A DNA stretch of 64,000 bases from Eonycteris spelaea (lineage: Eukaryota; Chordata; Mammalia; Chiroptera; Pteropodidae): NCBI GenBank assembly GCA_003508835.1, contig PUFA01000027.1, forward strand, positions 7,378,001-7,442,000. Reading direction: 5' to 3'. The position numbers and the translations under genes are program-made. Below the pieces are notes generated by a model. That model saw only the letters and a list, made by a program, of their open reading frames with translations, ran no database searches and had not been told where the DNA came from. Shown here one piece after another: positions 61,101-64,000 of the stretch (position 1 is its first letter; the number at the start of each line of letters is the position of its first letter).

Positions 61101-63551
61101 GGTCATAGAAACAGCAATTTAGAGCATGGCTAGGATAGAGTGCCAAAGTTTTAAAGTCCACTGAAACCACCTGGACAGAACACATATTTAAAAAGTAATT
61201 TCCAAAGGAATCAGGCATTAGAGATTCAATTTCTTCAGATTTTACTTTGATGAGTAAATATGTTAGTAAACACTATTCTACTGGACATCCATCATAGATT
61301 AGATTTAATAAGAAAGCAACAATGTTGGACAAACAAGAAAAACTAAATTGGAACAGTTCACTTAGTTAAGAACCTAAGATCATTCACAATCCCCATGATG
61401 TCTGATACCAGCATAGGCCCATCTTTTTCTATAGGTAATCTTCTTCCAGAATACAGTACTGCTTTCTTCATGCTTTGAATCGACAAGGCTAAGTTAGGAA
61501 GCCTACTGCCTTTGGCCAATTTAAATTATTTTGGTTCTTTTACTTTTTTTTTTTTTTTTAAGTGATCCAACATTTCTGTGAGAGTCACAGGATATTTTTA
61601 AAGTTTTTCCTAAAAATAAGATAGACTGTTAAGTGGCTTACTGAAGCGCTCATGCATCTAATTAACAGACCAGGGTAAAAGTGAGAATGTATGAGAGTCA
61701 TTTTGAAAGCTCATGGGTTATGTAAAAACAAATGATCACCTTGGTGATTCACCAAGCATAACAATGTAAAATGTGAGCACTTAAATGCTACATTCCAAAA
61801 GAAATACATTTTTAAAGTAATCTGCAGTTTTACATTTTAATGACTAATTATAATCTGATACATTATCATATCCTCTCAGAATGAGAAGCACATTTACATT
61901 TTTCCTGGTATCTAATTTATAGCAACTATGTTATTTGATATAGCTAAAAAAATATTCGGTTACTCTTAGAAATGTTTTTCAAAGTATACCTATTATAAAC
62001 ACTAAACTCTTTTTTTTTTCTTTTGTAGTTATTGTTCTAAATGCATGGAATAATTTAAACTTAGCAAAACATATATTTTAAACTGAAAAATATATCTACA
62101 GCTTAAAATATATCTTACAGTCATGGAGACTTCGGGGCTTACATTATTCGAATTTGATTGAATAGGAATTCTGATATAAGCTAAAAAGTAGGATAAAGTT
62201 TTTGAAAATTTCTTTGTTGGGACAGGCTTAAGAGATTCCAATAAATGTGTCACAATGATATCTTTATGGTTTATAAAAGTGAAAAAGGTCCTATTCATGT
62301 TGCCTTCTGAATTATATAAAACTAGAGGAACACTGTTCCAAAAGAAGTTATTTCAGCAAGATTGGAGGGTACATGACATCTACCTAGCGTTTCAACTCAT
62401 CTTTCTTAGACCATCTCTATAAAAGGTATGAACTAGTATTATCATCCAGTGTTTGCAAATATGCAACATTTATGATTTAGGTTAATCTACTATAAACTGA
62501 CCTCATTCCATTATAAGAAGACAGATGCATTAAAATAAAAGAATAATGGAGAAATATCATTTAATGCTGACTATATTAAGACTTAGAATAAAGAAGTTGA
62601 CTATATACACTGGTCAAAGATAATCAATCCCTCCTCAAACTTTTGGCAACTCAATTCTTATCACTGTATTATAGATTCTTCTTTTTTCTTCTTCTTTTTG
62701 GTTTAGAAAACAAAAGTGGGTACAGTTTTCTAAGGTCCTTCTTCTTCTTCTTTCTTCTTCTTTTTTTTTTTTTGGCTAATCTCAACTCAATGAGAAATAA
62801 ACAGGAGTTTGCAATTTCACCAATTATGGCTTTGAATCTTTCTTCCCTGCCACTTAATGACATTTTGGGCACATTGCAAATCTTGCCAGTTTAGATATTA
62901 ATAGCCTGTCTAGTTTAAAACTTGAATTCTCAAATTAAATTCAAATCCCCTCTTCTCCTCCATCCCTGCACGTACACAGACCTGTTGGGGATGGTTGGGC
63001 TTATGCAACAGACTGTTGATCAATCCCAAAGAAGGTTTCTGGCATTATTTTTGCTTACCTGTAAAGCTTCTCTGCCACGTACTTTGGGACTTAGATGCTA
63101 TCTTCTGGACACTGAGACATGTGCCACTGAACGTCCTGTTACATATAAATGATATACATACAGGATGGTGCCCATGAGGTTCGATTTAGAAGATTTCCCT
63201 CTATTATCAGACATGTGCATTTTACCTGCACCCCCCAAAATAGCCAACGTATAACACCAAAAAAAAAAAAAAAAAAAAAAGGATTACCATGGCTGTTACA
63301 CCTGGACGTTTCCACGAGCCTGCCATTTTGATCGTAGCATGCCATTGCTTGGTAACGGTATCCTTGACCACACTCCTTGATGTCTCCTTGTACTTTCATC
63401 CCCAGCAACACTTCCGCTTTCCCCTCTGGTAAAATGCAGTCTGACCAGTTCCCCACAGGCTGTGCATTATACTTGTCACAAGGACAATACTGAGTCTCAA
63501 TCAGGGGATATAAATGAGAATTTTTACATTTTTCCTTCTTTTTACTTTTTC
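14616..63551 (-). CDS. THSD7A: THSD7A, 3' part: sixteen coding exons ending at the stop codon
   Basis: Spliced conceptual translation of the minus strand gives about 723 residues of a protein I recognise as THSD7A. Landmarks are the CDKYNAQPVGNWSDC, YEVVPCHSDCNQYLW, CNLNKNC, GNGIKTRMLDC and RWQYGQWSPC segments, a single membrane helix, and the C-terminus LTLAYDGDADM. Every exon has AG acceptor and GT donor signals, and all junctions but one keep the reading frame (the exception is 21822/19034). Known role: a large type I membrane glycoprotein of podocytes and endothelial cells, involved in cell migration and adhesion, and an autoantigen in membranous nephropathy. The extracellular part is mostly thrombospondin type-1 repeats with WxxW mannosylation-type motifs and CxxS/TCG fucosylation-type motifs. 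Differences from human as I recall it indicate another mammal. The paralogue THSD7B is less likely because the C-terminus and linkers match THSD7A. Confidence 0.93.
14701..15412 (-). other. Intron between membrane exon and last exon
   Basis: 712 bases, AT-rich, starting GTGAG and ending AACAG on the minus strand. No repeat or other feature recognised. Confidence 0.85.
15413..15500 (-). CDS. THSD7A: THSD7A exon encoding the transmembrane helix
   Basis: 88 nt with acceptor TTCTTAG and donor GTGAGT. It encodes DGRLKTW followed by a hydrophobic run of about 21 residues (VYGVAAGAFVLL, then IFIVSMIYLA) ending at the split Cys codon. This is the single membrane anchor of the protein. It enters with two bases and leaves two bases, which match both neighbours. 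Everything coded upstream is extracellular and the next exon is cytoplasmic. Confidence 0.96.
16159..16550 (+). mobile_element. Fossil DNA transposon with decayed inverted ends
   Basis: The left end is GGTATCCCCTTTTTTGAAA. The right end, read on the other strand, is ATAGGTTTTCCCTGCTAAC. The interior has CACTTTTACGAAAGACCTA and, near the right end, the inverse motif TATGAAAGGTTTCACAGG. I recognise it as a common mammalian cut-and-paste fossil but do not assign the family. The 65-codon open frame inside has no transposase character. Confidence 0.55.
18187..18229. repeat. AT dinucleotide microsatellite
   Basis: About 21 perfect AT units in the intron, 170 bases from the donor site of the 18398 exon. 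Confidence 0.95.
18398..18608 (-). CDS. THSD7A: THSD7A exon: end of Cys-rich segment and juxtamembrane stalk
   Basis: 211 nt with acceptor CTCCTGCAG and donor GTGAAG. It begins MRTCSCEEGYTEV, an EGF-like or end-of-TSP cysteine pattern, then SSNGTLEQC with an N-glycosylation sequon (NGT). After IPVVVIPT comes a Ser/Thr/Pro-rich region and WFLQPFGP leading to the membrane exon. A second sequon (NAT) lies in the stalk. The stalk is the natural place for ectodomain shedding. That is inference from position. Confidence 0.95.
18609..18951 (-). other. Short intron
   Basis: 343 bases, starting GTATGT and ending TGCAG on the minus strand. Nothing else seen. Confidence 0.9.
18952..19034 (-). CDS. THSD7A: THSD7A 83-nt exon, Cys-rich segment; phase conflict with its predecessor
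   Basis: The acceptor is TATTCTGCAG and the donor GTATGT. In the frame required by the downstream exon it reads GGCLVVRQPDADRSC then HPPCSQPHSYCSE, matching THSD7A. That frame needs one base carried over from the preceding exon. The preceding exon (21822-21916), cut at its GTAAAC donor, carries over none. Read in the canonical join, this exon gives Gly-Ala-Ala-Trp and then TAG at 19020-19022. The exon itself looks intact, so the defect lies at the upstream junction. Confidence 0.92.
19035..21821 (-). other. Intron
   Basis: 2.8 kb. A short LINE2-like end (ACGGTGCCTGGTCC) is near 19200-19245 and there is a run of T at 19450-19468. The rest is AT-rich with nothing recognised. Open frames at 20028-20303 and 20330-20626 are unsupported. 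Confidence 0.75.
21822..21916 (-). CDS. THSD7A: THSD7A exon (TSP1-type); donor site leaves the frame one base short
   Basis: The acceptor is GCCCATACAG. Two bases complete an Asp codon, then GQCYEYKWMASAWKG and SSRTVWCQRSDGTNVT follow. The sequence then runs AATGTAACA|GTAAAC, so the only GT at the expected end gives 95 nt and phase 0. The downstream exon needs 96 nt (phase 1), as in THSD7A proteins that read NVTGGC here. The NVT sequon is the last codon group. An alternative GT at 21834-21835 (GATG|GTACAA) would restore frame with loss of five residues. Reading farther upstream in this frame gives no exon; the match starts at DGQC. Confidence 0.9.
22590..23010 (-). mobile_element. LINE-1 3'-region fragment
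   Basis: On the plus strand TATGGAATTCCATGG, ATTTCTGGGTATCA, GTGCACCAGCAGTGAA and CATTTTGAATTGCA appear in the order seen in the reverse complement of mammalian LINE-1 3' ends. The element therefore lies on the minus strand. Diverged and incomplete. Confidence 0.55.
23700..24730 (-). mobile_element. LINE-1 ORF2-region fragment, decayed
   Basis: T-rich plus-strand sequence with GTTAGTTTGGTC, TTGTTTTTTATCTCCTTGA and similar pieces recalls reverse-complemented LINE-1 ORF2. Too diverged for exact ends. No intact reading frame. Confidence 0.4.
24946..24983 (+). repeat. AC dinucleotide microsatellite
   Basis: About 19 clean AC units. Confidence 0.95.
25426..25599 (-). CDS. THSD7A: THSD7A exon: TSP1 repeat (DWSSWSLC)
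   Basis: 174 nt with acceptor TTTTGCAG and donor GTAAGT. It encodes DCYLKDWSSWSLC, QLTCVNGEDLGFGG, QVRSRAVIIQE, then LENQHLCPEQMLETKSCD. WSSWSLC is a classic TSP1 tryptophan-ladder start with a C-mannosylation-type WxxW, and Q-V-R-S-R provides the stacking arginines. The last residues read SCD where I remember SCY in human, one of several changes suggesting another mammal. It enters with two bases and leaves one. Confidence 0.96.
26245..26690 (-). mobile_element. LINE-1 3'-end fragment
   Basis: Plus-strand TATATACCCATGTAACC, AATGGAATCATACCATATG, GAGATCCATCGTGTATG and GGATATATACCTAGGAATG follow the order of a reverse-complemented LINE-1 3' end. The element is on the minus strand. Confidence 0.65.
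27835..27935 (+). mobile_element. LINE2 3'-end fragment
   Basis: GTAAACTCTATGAGGACACG, CTTGAGCCCAGTGTCTAGG and CACTTGATAAATAAT are the characteristic closing blocks of LINE2. Confidence 0.65.
28650..30960 (-). mobile_element. Decayed LINE-1 split by a later insertion
   Basis: 28650-29285 and 30603-30960 are both T-rich, LINE-1-like on the minus strand. TTTAGCTGGGGATAGAATTTTAGG at its 29232 end and GAGAAGAATTCTGG beyond the insert read like neighbouring parts of the ORF2 end. The interruption is the DNA transposon at 29286-30602. Boundaries are approximate. Confidence 0.45.
29286..30602 (-). mobile_element. Fossil DNA transposon with long recognisable right arm
   Basis: The left end reads TCATGCGTTGTATAACGATG. 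The right arm, read on the minus strand, gives GCAACCTAGGTGGTC, TATAGCCTATTGC, AGGCTACAAACCTG, AACGGAGCTTGCAGGACTGG and GTTGCTCTGGGTGAGTCAG, the layout of a well-known mammalian DNA transposon family I do not name. The interior from about 29380 to 30230 is less clear and could be internal transposon sequence or a further insertion. A 65-codon open frame at 29945-30142 is unassigned. Confidence 0.55.
31197..31371 (-). CDS. THSD7A: THSD7A exon: TSP1 repeat core (QCGEGTRTR)
   Basis: 175 nt with acceptor CATTCCAG and donor GTAAAA. It encodes DAQCGEGTRTRNISC, IVSDGSADDFSKVVDEEFC and, after a variable loop, EETCTQPCP. The CGEGTRTR block is the arginine strand of a TSP1 repeat whose tryptophans are in the preceding exon (YGQWSPC). 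NIS is an N-glycosylation sequon. The acidic VVDEEFC segment and the loop NVEPIIDGNKKMI are THSD7A-specific. Confidence 0.96.
31372..31788 (-). other. Short intron
   Basis: 417 bases, GTATC start and CCAG end on the minus strand. Nothing else recognised. The next intron upstream (31935-32192) is only 258 bases. Confidence 0.9.
31789..31934 (-). CDS. THSD7A: THSD7A exon: end of one TSP1 repeat and start of the next
   Basis: 146 nt with acceptor TGTCTTAAAG and donor GTATCA. It encodes KMIRRRTVTQPFQGDGRPC, PTLMEQSKPCPVKPC and YRWQYGQWSPCQVQ. The RRRTV strand and the GRPCP block close the repeat begun in the 32193 exon. The YGQWSPC motif opens the next, completed in the 31197 exon. Enters with two bases, leaves none. 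Confidence 0.96.
32193..32310 (-). CDS. THSD7A: THSD7A exon: TSP1 repeat start (WSPWSECSQTCG)
   Basis: 118 nt with acceptor GCTTTCAG and donor GTTAGT. It encodes LSLEKNWQMNTSCMVECP then VNCQLSEWSPWSECSQTCGL. The WSPWSEC ladder and CSQTCG fit the C-mannosylation and O-fucosylation consensus of TSP1 repeats. NTS is an N-glycosylation sequon. Long plus-frame-free sequence upstream on the same strand is intron, not an alternative start. Confidence 0.97.
32311..35754 (-). other. Intron
   Basis: 3.4 kb, AT-rich. It contains a TCTA/TCTG microsatellite at 33732-33814. No mobile element is clearly recognisable elsewhere. Confidence 0.75.
33732..33814 (+). repeat. TCTG/TCTA microsatellite
   Basis: Several TCTG units followed by about fifteen TCTA units with ATC interruptions. 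A similar tract lies at 37699-37820. Confidence 0.95.
35755..35870 (-). CDS. THSD7A: THSD7A exon: TSP1 repeat (DWSTCQLSE)
   Basis: 116 nt with acceptor CCTTTCAG and donor GTGAGG. It encodes DWSTCQLSEKAVCGNG, IKTRMLDCVRSDGKSVDLKY and CEE. The pattern is a TSP1 repeat of the form W-S-x-C, C-G-x-G, x-K-T-R, C. First two bases complete the Asp codon started in the 37236 exon, and it leaves phase 0 into LSLEKNW. Confidence 0.96.
35871..37235 (-). other. Intron
   Basis: 1.4 kb, AT-rich with several A runs (36476-36487, 37056-37067). No repeat family recognised. Confidence 0.8.
37236..37380 (-). CDS. THSD7A: THSD7A exon: TSP1 repeat body
   Basis: 145 nt with acceptor TCTTTGTCAG and donor GTACGT. 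It encodes PCNQSSFRQRSADPIRQP, ADEGRVCPDAVEKEPCN and LNKNCFHYDYNVT. The FRQRSADPIRQP strand completes the repeat whose EWGPWTRC start is in the 39063 exon. NQS and NVT are N-glycosylation sequons. Leaves one base that pairs with AC of the next exon to give Asp. Confidence 0.96.
37381..39062 (-). other. Intron with a long tetranucleotide tract
   Basis: 1.7 kb. It contains the CTAT tract at 37699-37820 and an AAAC/AAAT run at 38905-38938. A MIR-like segment (GTTCAGTTTCTTCATCTATA) is near 37530. Otherwise nothing recognised. Confidence 0.75.
37699..37820 (+). repeat. CTAT/CTGT tetranucleotide microsatellite
   Basis: Over twenty CTAT units with CATC interruptions and a CTGT block near the right end. 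Likely highly polymorphic. Confidence 0.95.
39063..39216 (-). CDS. THSD7A: THSD7A exon: TSP1 end and start of next repeat
   Basis: 154 nt with acceptor TTTTTCTAG and donor GTGAGA. One base completes Arg, then CMQNTADGPADHVEDYLC, DPEEMPLGSRECKLPCP and EDCVISEWGPWTRCTL follow. The acidic loop and the EWGPWTRC tryptophan ladder match THSD7A closely. It leaves phase 0 into PCNQSS. Confidence 0.97.
41950..42010 (+). repeat. GAAA-rich purine tract
   Basis: About ten GAAA units with A-rich flanks. A polypyrimidine tract on the transcript strand. Confidence 0.9.
42440..42600 (+). mobile_element. MIR-like SINE fragment
   Basis: GACTTTGGTTTGAATGCCA, GTGTCACTTTACTAG and AATCTACAAAGTGAGATAAT follow the order of a MIR core. 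Diverged and incomplete. Confidence 0.5.
42815..42965. mobile_element. Palindromic hAT-like MER element
   Basis: A near-palindrome. The left arm has GCCTACTGAACACTTGAAA with ATGGCTAGT; the right arm has ATAGCCACATGTGTGTAGTG with ACTTTACTGGACAG. The centre is TTTAAAATTTTAATTA-like. The layout matches a common short mammalian hAT fossil. Confidence 0.5.
43409..43542 (-). CDS. THSD7A: THSD7A exon: TSP1 repeat (EPWSICKVTF)
   Basis: 134 nt with acceptor GTGTTTCAG and donor GTGAGG. It encodes VYEVVPCHSDCNQYLW, VTEPWSICKVTFVNMRDNC and GEGVQTRKV, leaving AG for an Arg codon. The sequence GTGAGGTGAGG at the end offers two overlapping GT sites five bases apart. Only the first one used (after AG) keeps the frame into CMQNTADG. 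This exon follows directly after the microexon in the transcript. Confidence 0.96.
43928..43960 (+). repeat. TGAA microsatellite at a LINE2-like end
   Basis: Eight TGAA units directly after AGATTTGTTGAA, the typical tail expansion of a LINE2 3' end. Confidence 0.85.
44431..44479 (+). repeat. CT dinucleotide microsatellite
   Basis: About 24 perfect CT units; GA-rich on the transcript strand. Confidence 0.95.
45188..45193 (-). CDS. THSD7A: THSD7A 6-nt microexon (Ala-Gln)
   Basis: The minus strand reads ACTGCTCCAG|GCACAG|GTAAGA: an AG acceptor, six bases, and a near-consensus GTAAGA donor. GCA CAG codes Ala-Gln and sits in phase 0 between exons ending ...DHVNQ and starting VYEVV. That gives NQAQVYEVV, as I remember the mammalian protein. 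A polypyrimidine stretch lies some 25-45 bases upstream (TTTCTCTCCCTTTTC), with a UGC motif seven bases before the exon, an arrangement typical of microexons controlled by SRRM4-type factors in neurons. Skipping it would keep the frame. The 112-codon open frame that spans it is accidental. Confidence 0.85.
45194..47493 (-). other. Intron upstream of the microexon
   Basis: 2.3 kb, AT-rich, with an AC/GT tract at 46121-46168. The last 50 bases before the microexon form its 3' splice region. Nothing else recognised. Confidence 0.8.
46121..46168 (+). repeat. AC dinucleotide microsatellite
   Basis: About 23 AC units preceded by GTGTGT, so the flanks can form a short hairpin. Confidence 0.95.
47494..47672 (-). 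CDS. THSD7A: THSD7A exon: canonical TSP1 repeat (WSNWSRCSKSCG)
   Basis: 179 nt with acceptor CTCCACTCAG and donor GTATTT. It encodes YIEEACIIPCPSDC, KLSEWSNWSRCSKSCGSG, VKVRSKWLREKPYNGG and RPCPKLDHVNQ. It has all parts of a TSP1 repeat: tryptophan ladder, CSKSCG fucosylation-type site, the V-R-S-K strand and GGRPCP. It enters with two bases that complete the Gly codon of SRCNSHG and leaves phase 0 into the microexon. Confidence 0.97.
48290..48440 (+). mobile_element. MIR-like SINE fragment
   Basis: Motifs GGGCAGGTATTGATATTCC, CAGAGAGATAACTAAC, AAGGTCACATGG and CCAGAACTCATTCC keep the order of a MIR element read in reverse of the usual consensus. Confidence 0.55.
48750..50560 (-). mobile_element. 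LINE-1 3' half, minus strand
   Basis: The plus strand begins TTTTATTGAGACATAATTCA, the reverse complement of the LINE-1 3' terminus. It continues with CATCACCATCATCAAATTTC, CTATTCTGGATATTTCAT, CATGTTGTAGCATGTATTAC and GTGGAATTGCTGGGTCAT, then ORF2-end-like sequence. The long plus-strand open frame at 48831-49169 is antisense to this fossil and is not a gene. A LINE2-like bit near 50160-50240 may interrupt it. Confidence 0.75.
50865..51680 (-). mobile_element. Second LINE-1 3'-end fragment
   Basis: ATTAAGATAATAGATTCACA, ACTCATCCATGTTGTTGCAG, GTATAGTATTCTACTGTGTG and GAGTATTCCTAGGAGTGAAT on the plus strand are again reverse-complemented LINE-1 3' motifs in order. It is separated from the 48.75 kb copy, so a distinct insertion or an older family. 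Confidence 0.7.
54016..54690 (+). mobile_element. LTR-like interspersed repeat, copy 2
   Basis: It shares block order with 2740-3580: ATCATGATGAAACCCC, GATATAATAAAACTG (polyadenylation signal), CCTGAGTTCCCTGAG, AACCTGAGGGGG, GTAGCCAACTTGTCAG and a closing GAGCCTTTAGCCTGTG. Same orientation as copy 1, clearly diverged. A solitary LTR remnant is likely; family unassigned. Confidence 0.55.
55743..56013 (-). mobile_element. 5S rRNA-headed SINE with 21-bp target-site duplication
   Basis: Read on the minus strand, the element starts GTCTATGGCCATGCCAC, the exact 5' end of 5S rRNA. It continues through GAAAGCTAAGCAGGGT (box A region), TTGGGCCTGGTTAGTACTTG and GAGAGACC to GTGCTGTAGGC at 55902. That gives about 112 of 121 bases, with a deletion of some 7 bases in the first helix region. 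A unique body (GGATTGTAAGAGGACAAG, GTGAGGTCAACC) and a TACA microsatellite tail follow. The 21-base flanks at 55722-55742 and 56014-56034 are identical. This is a retroposed element, not a functional 5S gene. 5S-derived SINEs are established in fruit bats and a few other mammals. Confidence 0.8.
55776..55805 (+). repeat. GTAT/GTAC microsatellite tail of the SINE
   Basis: GTACGTACGTAT and a run of GTAT units, the variable tail of the 5S-headed element read on the opposite strand. Confidence 0.85.
58711..58827. mobile_element. MER5A-like hAT fossil
   Basis: GATTCTGACTCAGCAGGTCT, GAATTTCTGCATTTCC, CTTGTGATGTCTATGCTGCT and AGACCACATTTTGAGTAGCA follow the MER5A layout closely. It lies immediately beside the second fossil at 58833. 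Confidence 0.75.
58833..59033 (+). mobile_element. Fossil hAT-type DNA transposon, copy 2
   Basis: Same family as 12956-13175: TTTGCAAATAAAGTTTTATT, CATATTGTCTACGACTG, AGAGACCGTCTGTCCTGC, CTAAAATATCTGTCATTTGG. Better preserved in the right half than copy 1. Confidence 0.75.
59955..60215 (+). mobile_element. Ancient interspersed repeat, copy 2
   Basis: ACTCATTCATTCTTTCTAC, AATATTTATTGAGCATCTAC, GGTGCTTGGGATACATTAG and GTGAATAAAATAGCCC repeat the layout of 7260-7790. Family not assigned. Confidence 0.5.
62671..62773 (+). repeat. Polypyrimidine CTT/T tract
   Basis: Two blocks of TTC and T runs (62671-62699, 62737-62773). These create chance open frames on both strands. Confidence 0.9.
63259..63280 (+). 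repeat. A run beside a splice donor
   Basis: 22 A, hence a U run in the transcript beginning eight bases after the GT of the 63288 exon donor. See findings. Confidence 0.95.
63288..63551 (-). CDS. THSD7A: THSD7A exon, most upstream in the window
   Basis: 264 nt with acceptor TTTCTCCACAG and donor GTAATC. It encodes a basic linker GKSKKKEKCKNSHLYP, then IETQYCPCDKYNAQPVGNW, SDCILPEGKAEVLLGMKVQ, GDIKECGQGYRYQAMACYD and GRLVETSRCNSH. This is a TSP1-type repeat with W-S-D-C, C-G-Q-G and the Y-R-Y strand. It enters with two bases (their partner exon is outside the window) and leaves one base of Gly. The open frame reading on past the donor into a Phe run is intron. Confidence 0.97.
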
Positions 63552-64000
63552 CTGTGGAGAAATTAAAGTTGAAACATACCATTGTTCATTTCAAACTTCC
63601 TTGTTTTCGCCTTCCCTAAATTTCATTTCTTCATTTTAACCATATTTAATAGTAATCTATAAATAAATGCTATTTTCTCACTCCATAGTACTTTCCATAG
63701 AGGCTCTCATTAGTACTGGGTGGTTTGTATAGTGAAGTTTCTCTTATTTTTTCTTTATTTTAAAACAGTCCATTTTGCATAAAGCACTAACTGTTGTACT
63801 AAATTTTATACTCTTTAAAATAATTAAAATCCTCTTACATGATGTGCTTTCACAGATGGGGAAGTTTGAGGTAGCTGTATAAATCTCTCCTTTATAATGT
63901 GTAAAAACATAACATAGAGAGGGCCACTACACTGAACTGCACAGCTTTTTTATTAATTCTAAAAATGATATAGTTGTATAGATTACAATTCAGAAAATGA
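63552..64000 (-). other. Start of the next upstream intron (partial)
   Basis: 449 bases of AT-rich sequence before the window ends. Only the acceptor of the 63288 exon is recognisable. Confidence 0.8.

Larger units (their letters stand above)
47673..63287 (-). other. Largest intron, 15.6 kb
   Basis: It contains a MIR fragment, two LINE-1 3' ends, an LTR-like repeat, a 5S-headed SINE, two hAT-type fossils and an ancient repeat, all listed separately. Between them, roughly 52.1-53.9 kb, 56.4-58.6 kb and 60.3-62.6 kb show no recognisable repeat and no exon signal. They may include conserved non-coding elements. Confidence 0.75.

Noticed and set aside
62643..62894. Open frames on both strands over the polypyrimidine tract
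   Set aside because: Low-complexity Phe/Leu and Lys/Arg runs produced by the CTT tract.
63139..63287. Extension of the 63288 exon into a Phe-rich tail
   Set aside because: A GT donor follows SRCNSH and joins in phase to GYIEEAC; the Phe run is the translated U run of the intron.

Overview
The window is nuclear DNA from a mammal: GT-AG introns, old LINE, hAT and LTR debris, microsatellites, and one multi-exon gene on the minus strand. The gene is the 3' part of THSD7A (thrombospondin type-1 domain containing 7A), a type I membrane glycoprotein of podocytes and endothelium. Sixteen coding exons can be placed, from 63551 down to the stop codon at 14616-14618. They carry about 723 codons, or roughly the last 44% of the protein if it has the human length of about 1,657 residues. 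Upstream exons lie beyond position 64000. Several residues differ from the human protein as I remember it, and there is no Alu, so this is probably not human. A 5S-rRNA-headed SINE at 55743-56013 is the best lineage clue. Such SINEs are known from fruit bats, but this assignment is tentative.

Layout by coordinate: 1 to about 9.98 kb is DNA downstream of THSD7A, with old repeats and an unexplained GC-rich block at 1.54-2.1 kb. About 9.98-14.6 kb is the probable 3' UTR, containing a fossil DNA transposon. From 14.6 to 63.6 kb there are sixteen exons separated by introns of 0.26-15.6 kb, and the last 0.45 kb is the start of another intron. In transcript order the exons encode TSP1-type repeats, a Cys-rich segment with an EGF-like look, a Ser/Thr-rich juxtamembrane stalk, one transmembrane helix and a short basic tail ending in DADM.

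Two splicing observations stand out. First, a 6-nucleotide microexon (GCACAG, coding Ala-Gln) at 45188-45193 has full splice signals, sits between phase-compatible exons, and lies just downstream of a UGC motif. Second, the 95-nt exon 21822-21916 and the 83-nt exon 18952-19034 do not join in frame as the sequence stands. The canonical join gives a stop after four codons and would remove the membrane anchor. A GT site 15 nt upstream would restore the frame. This could be an assembly indel, a real lineage-specific mutation, or a shifted donor site.

No second protein-coding gene, tRNA, functional rRNA or CRISPR array is visible. Most open frames are chance frames or fossils of LINE and LTR repeats.
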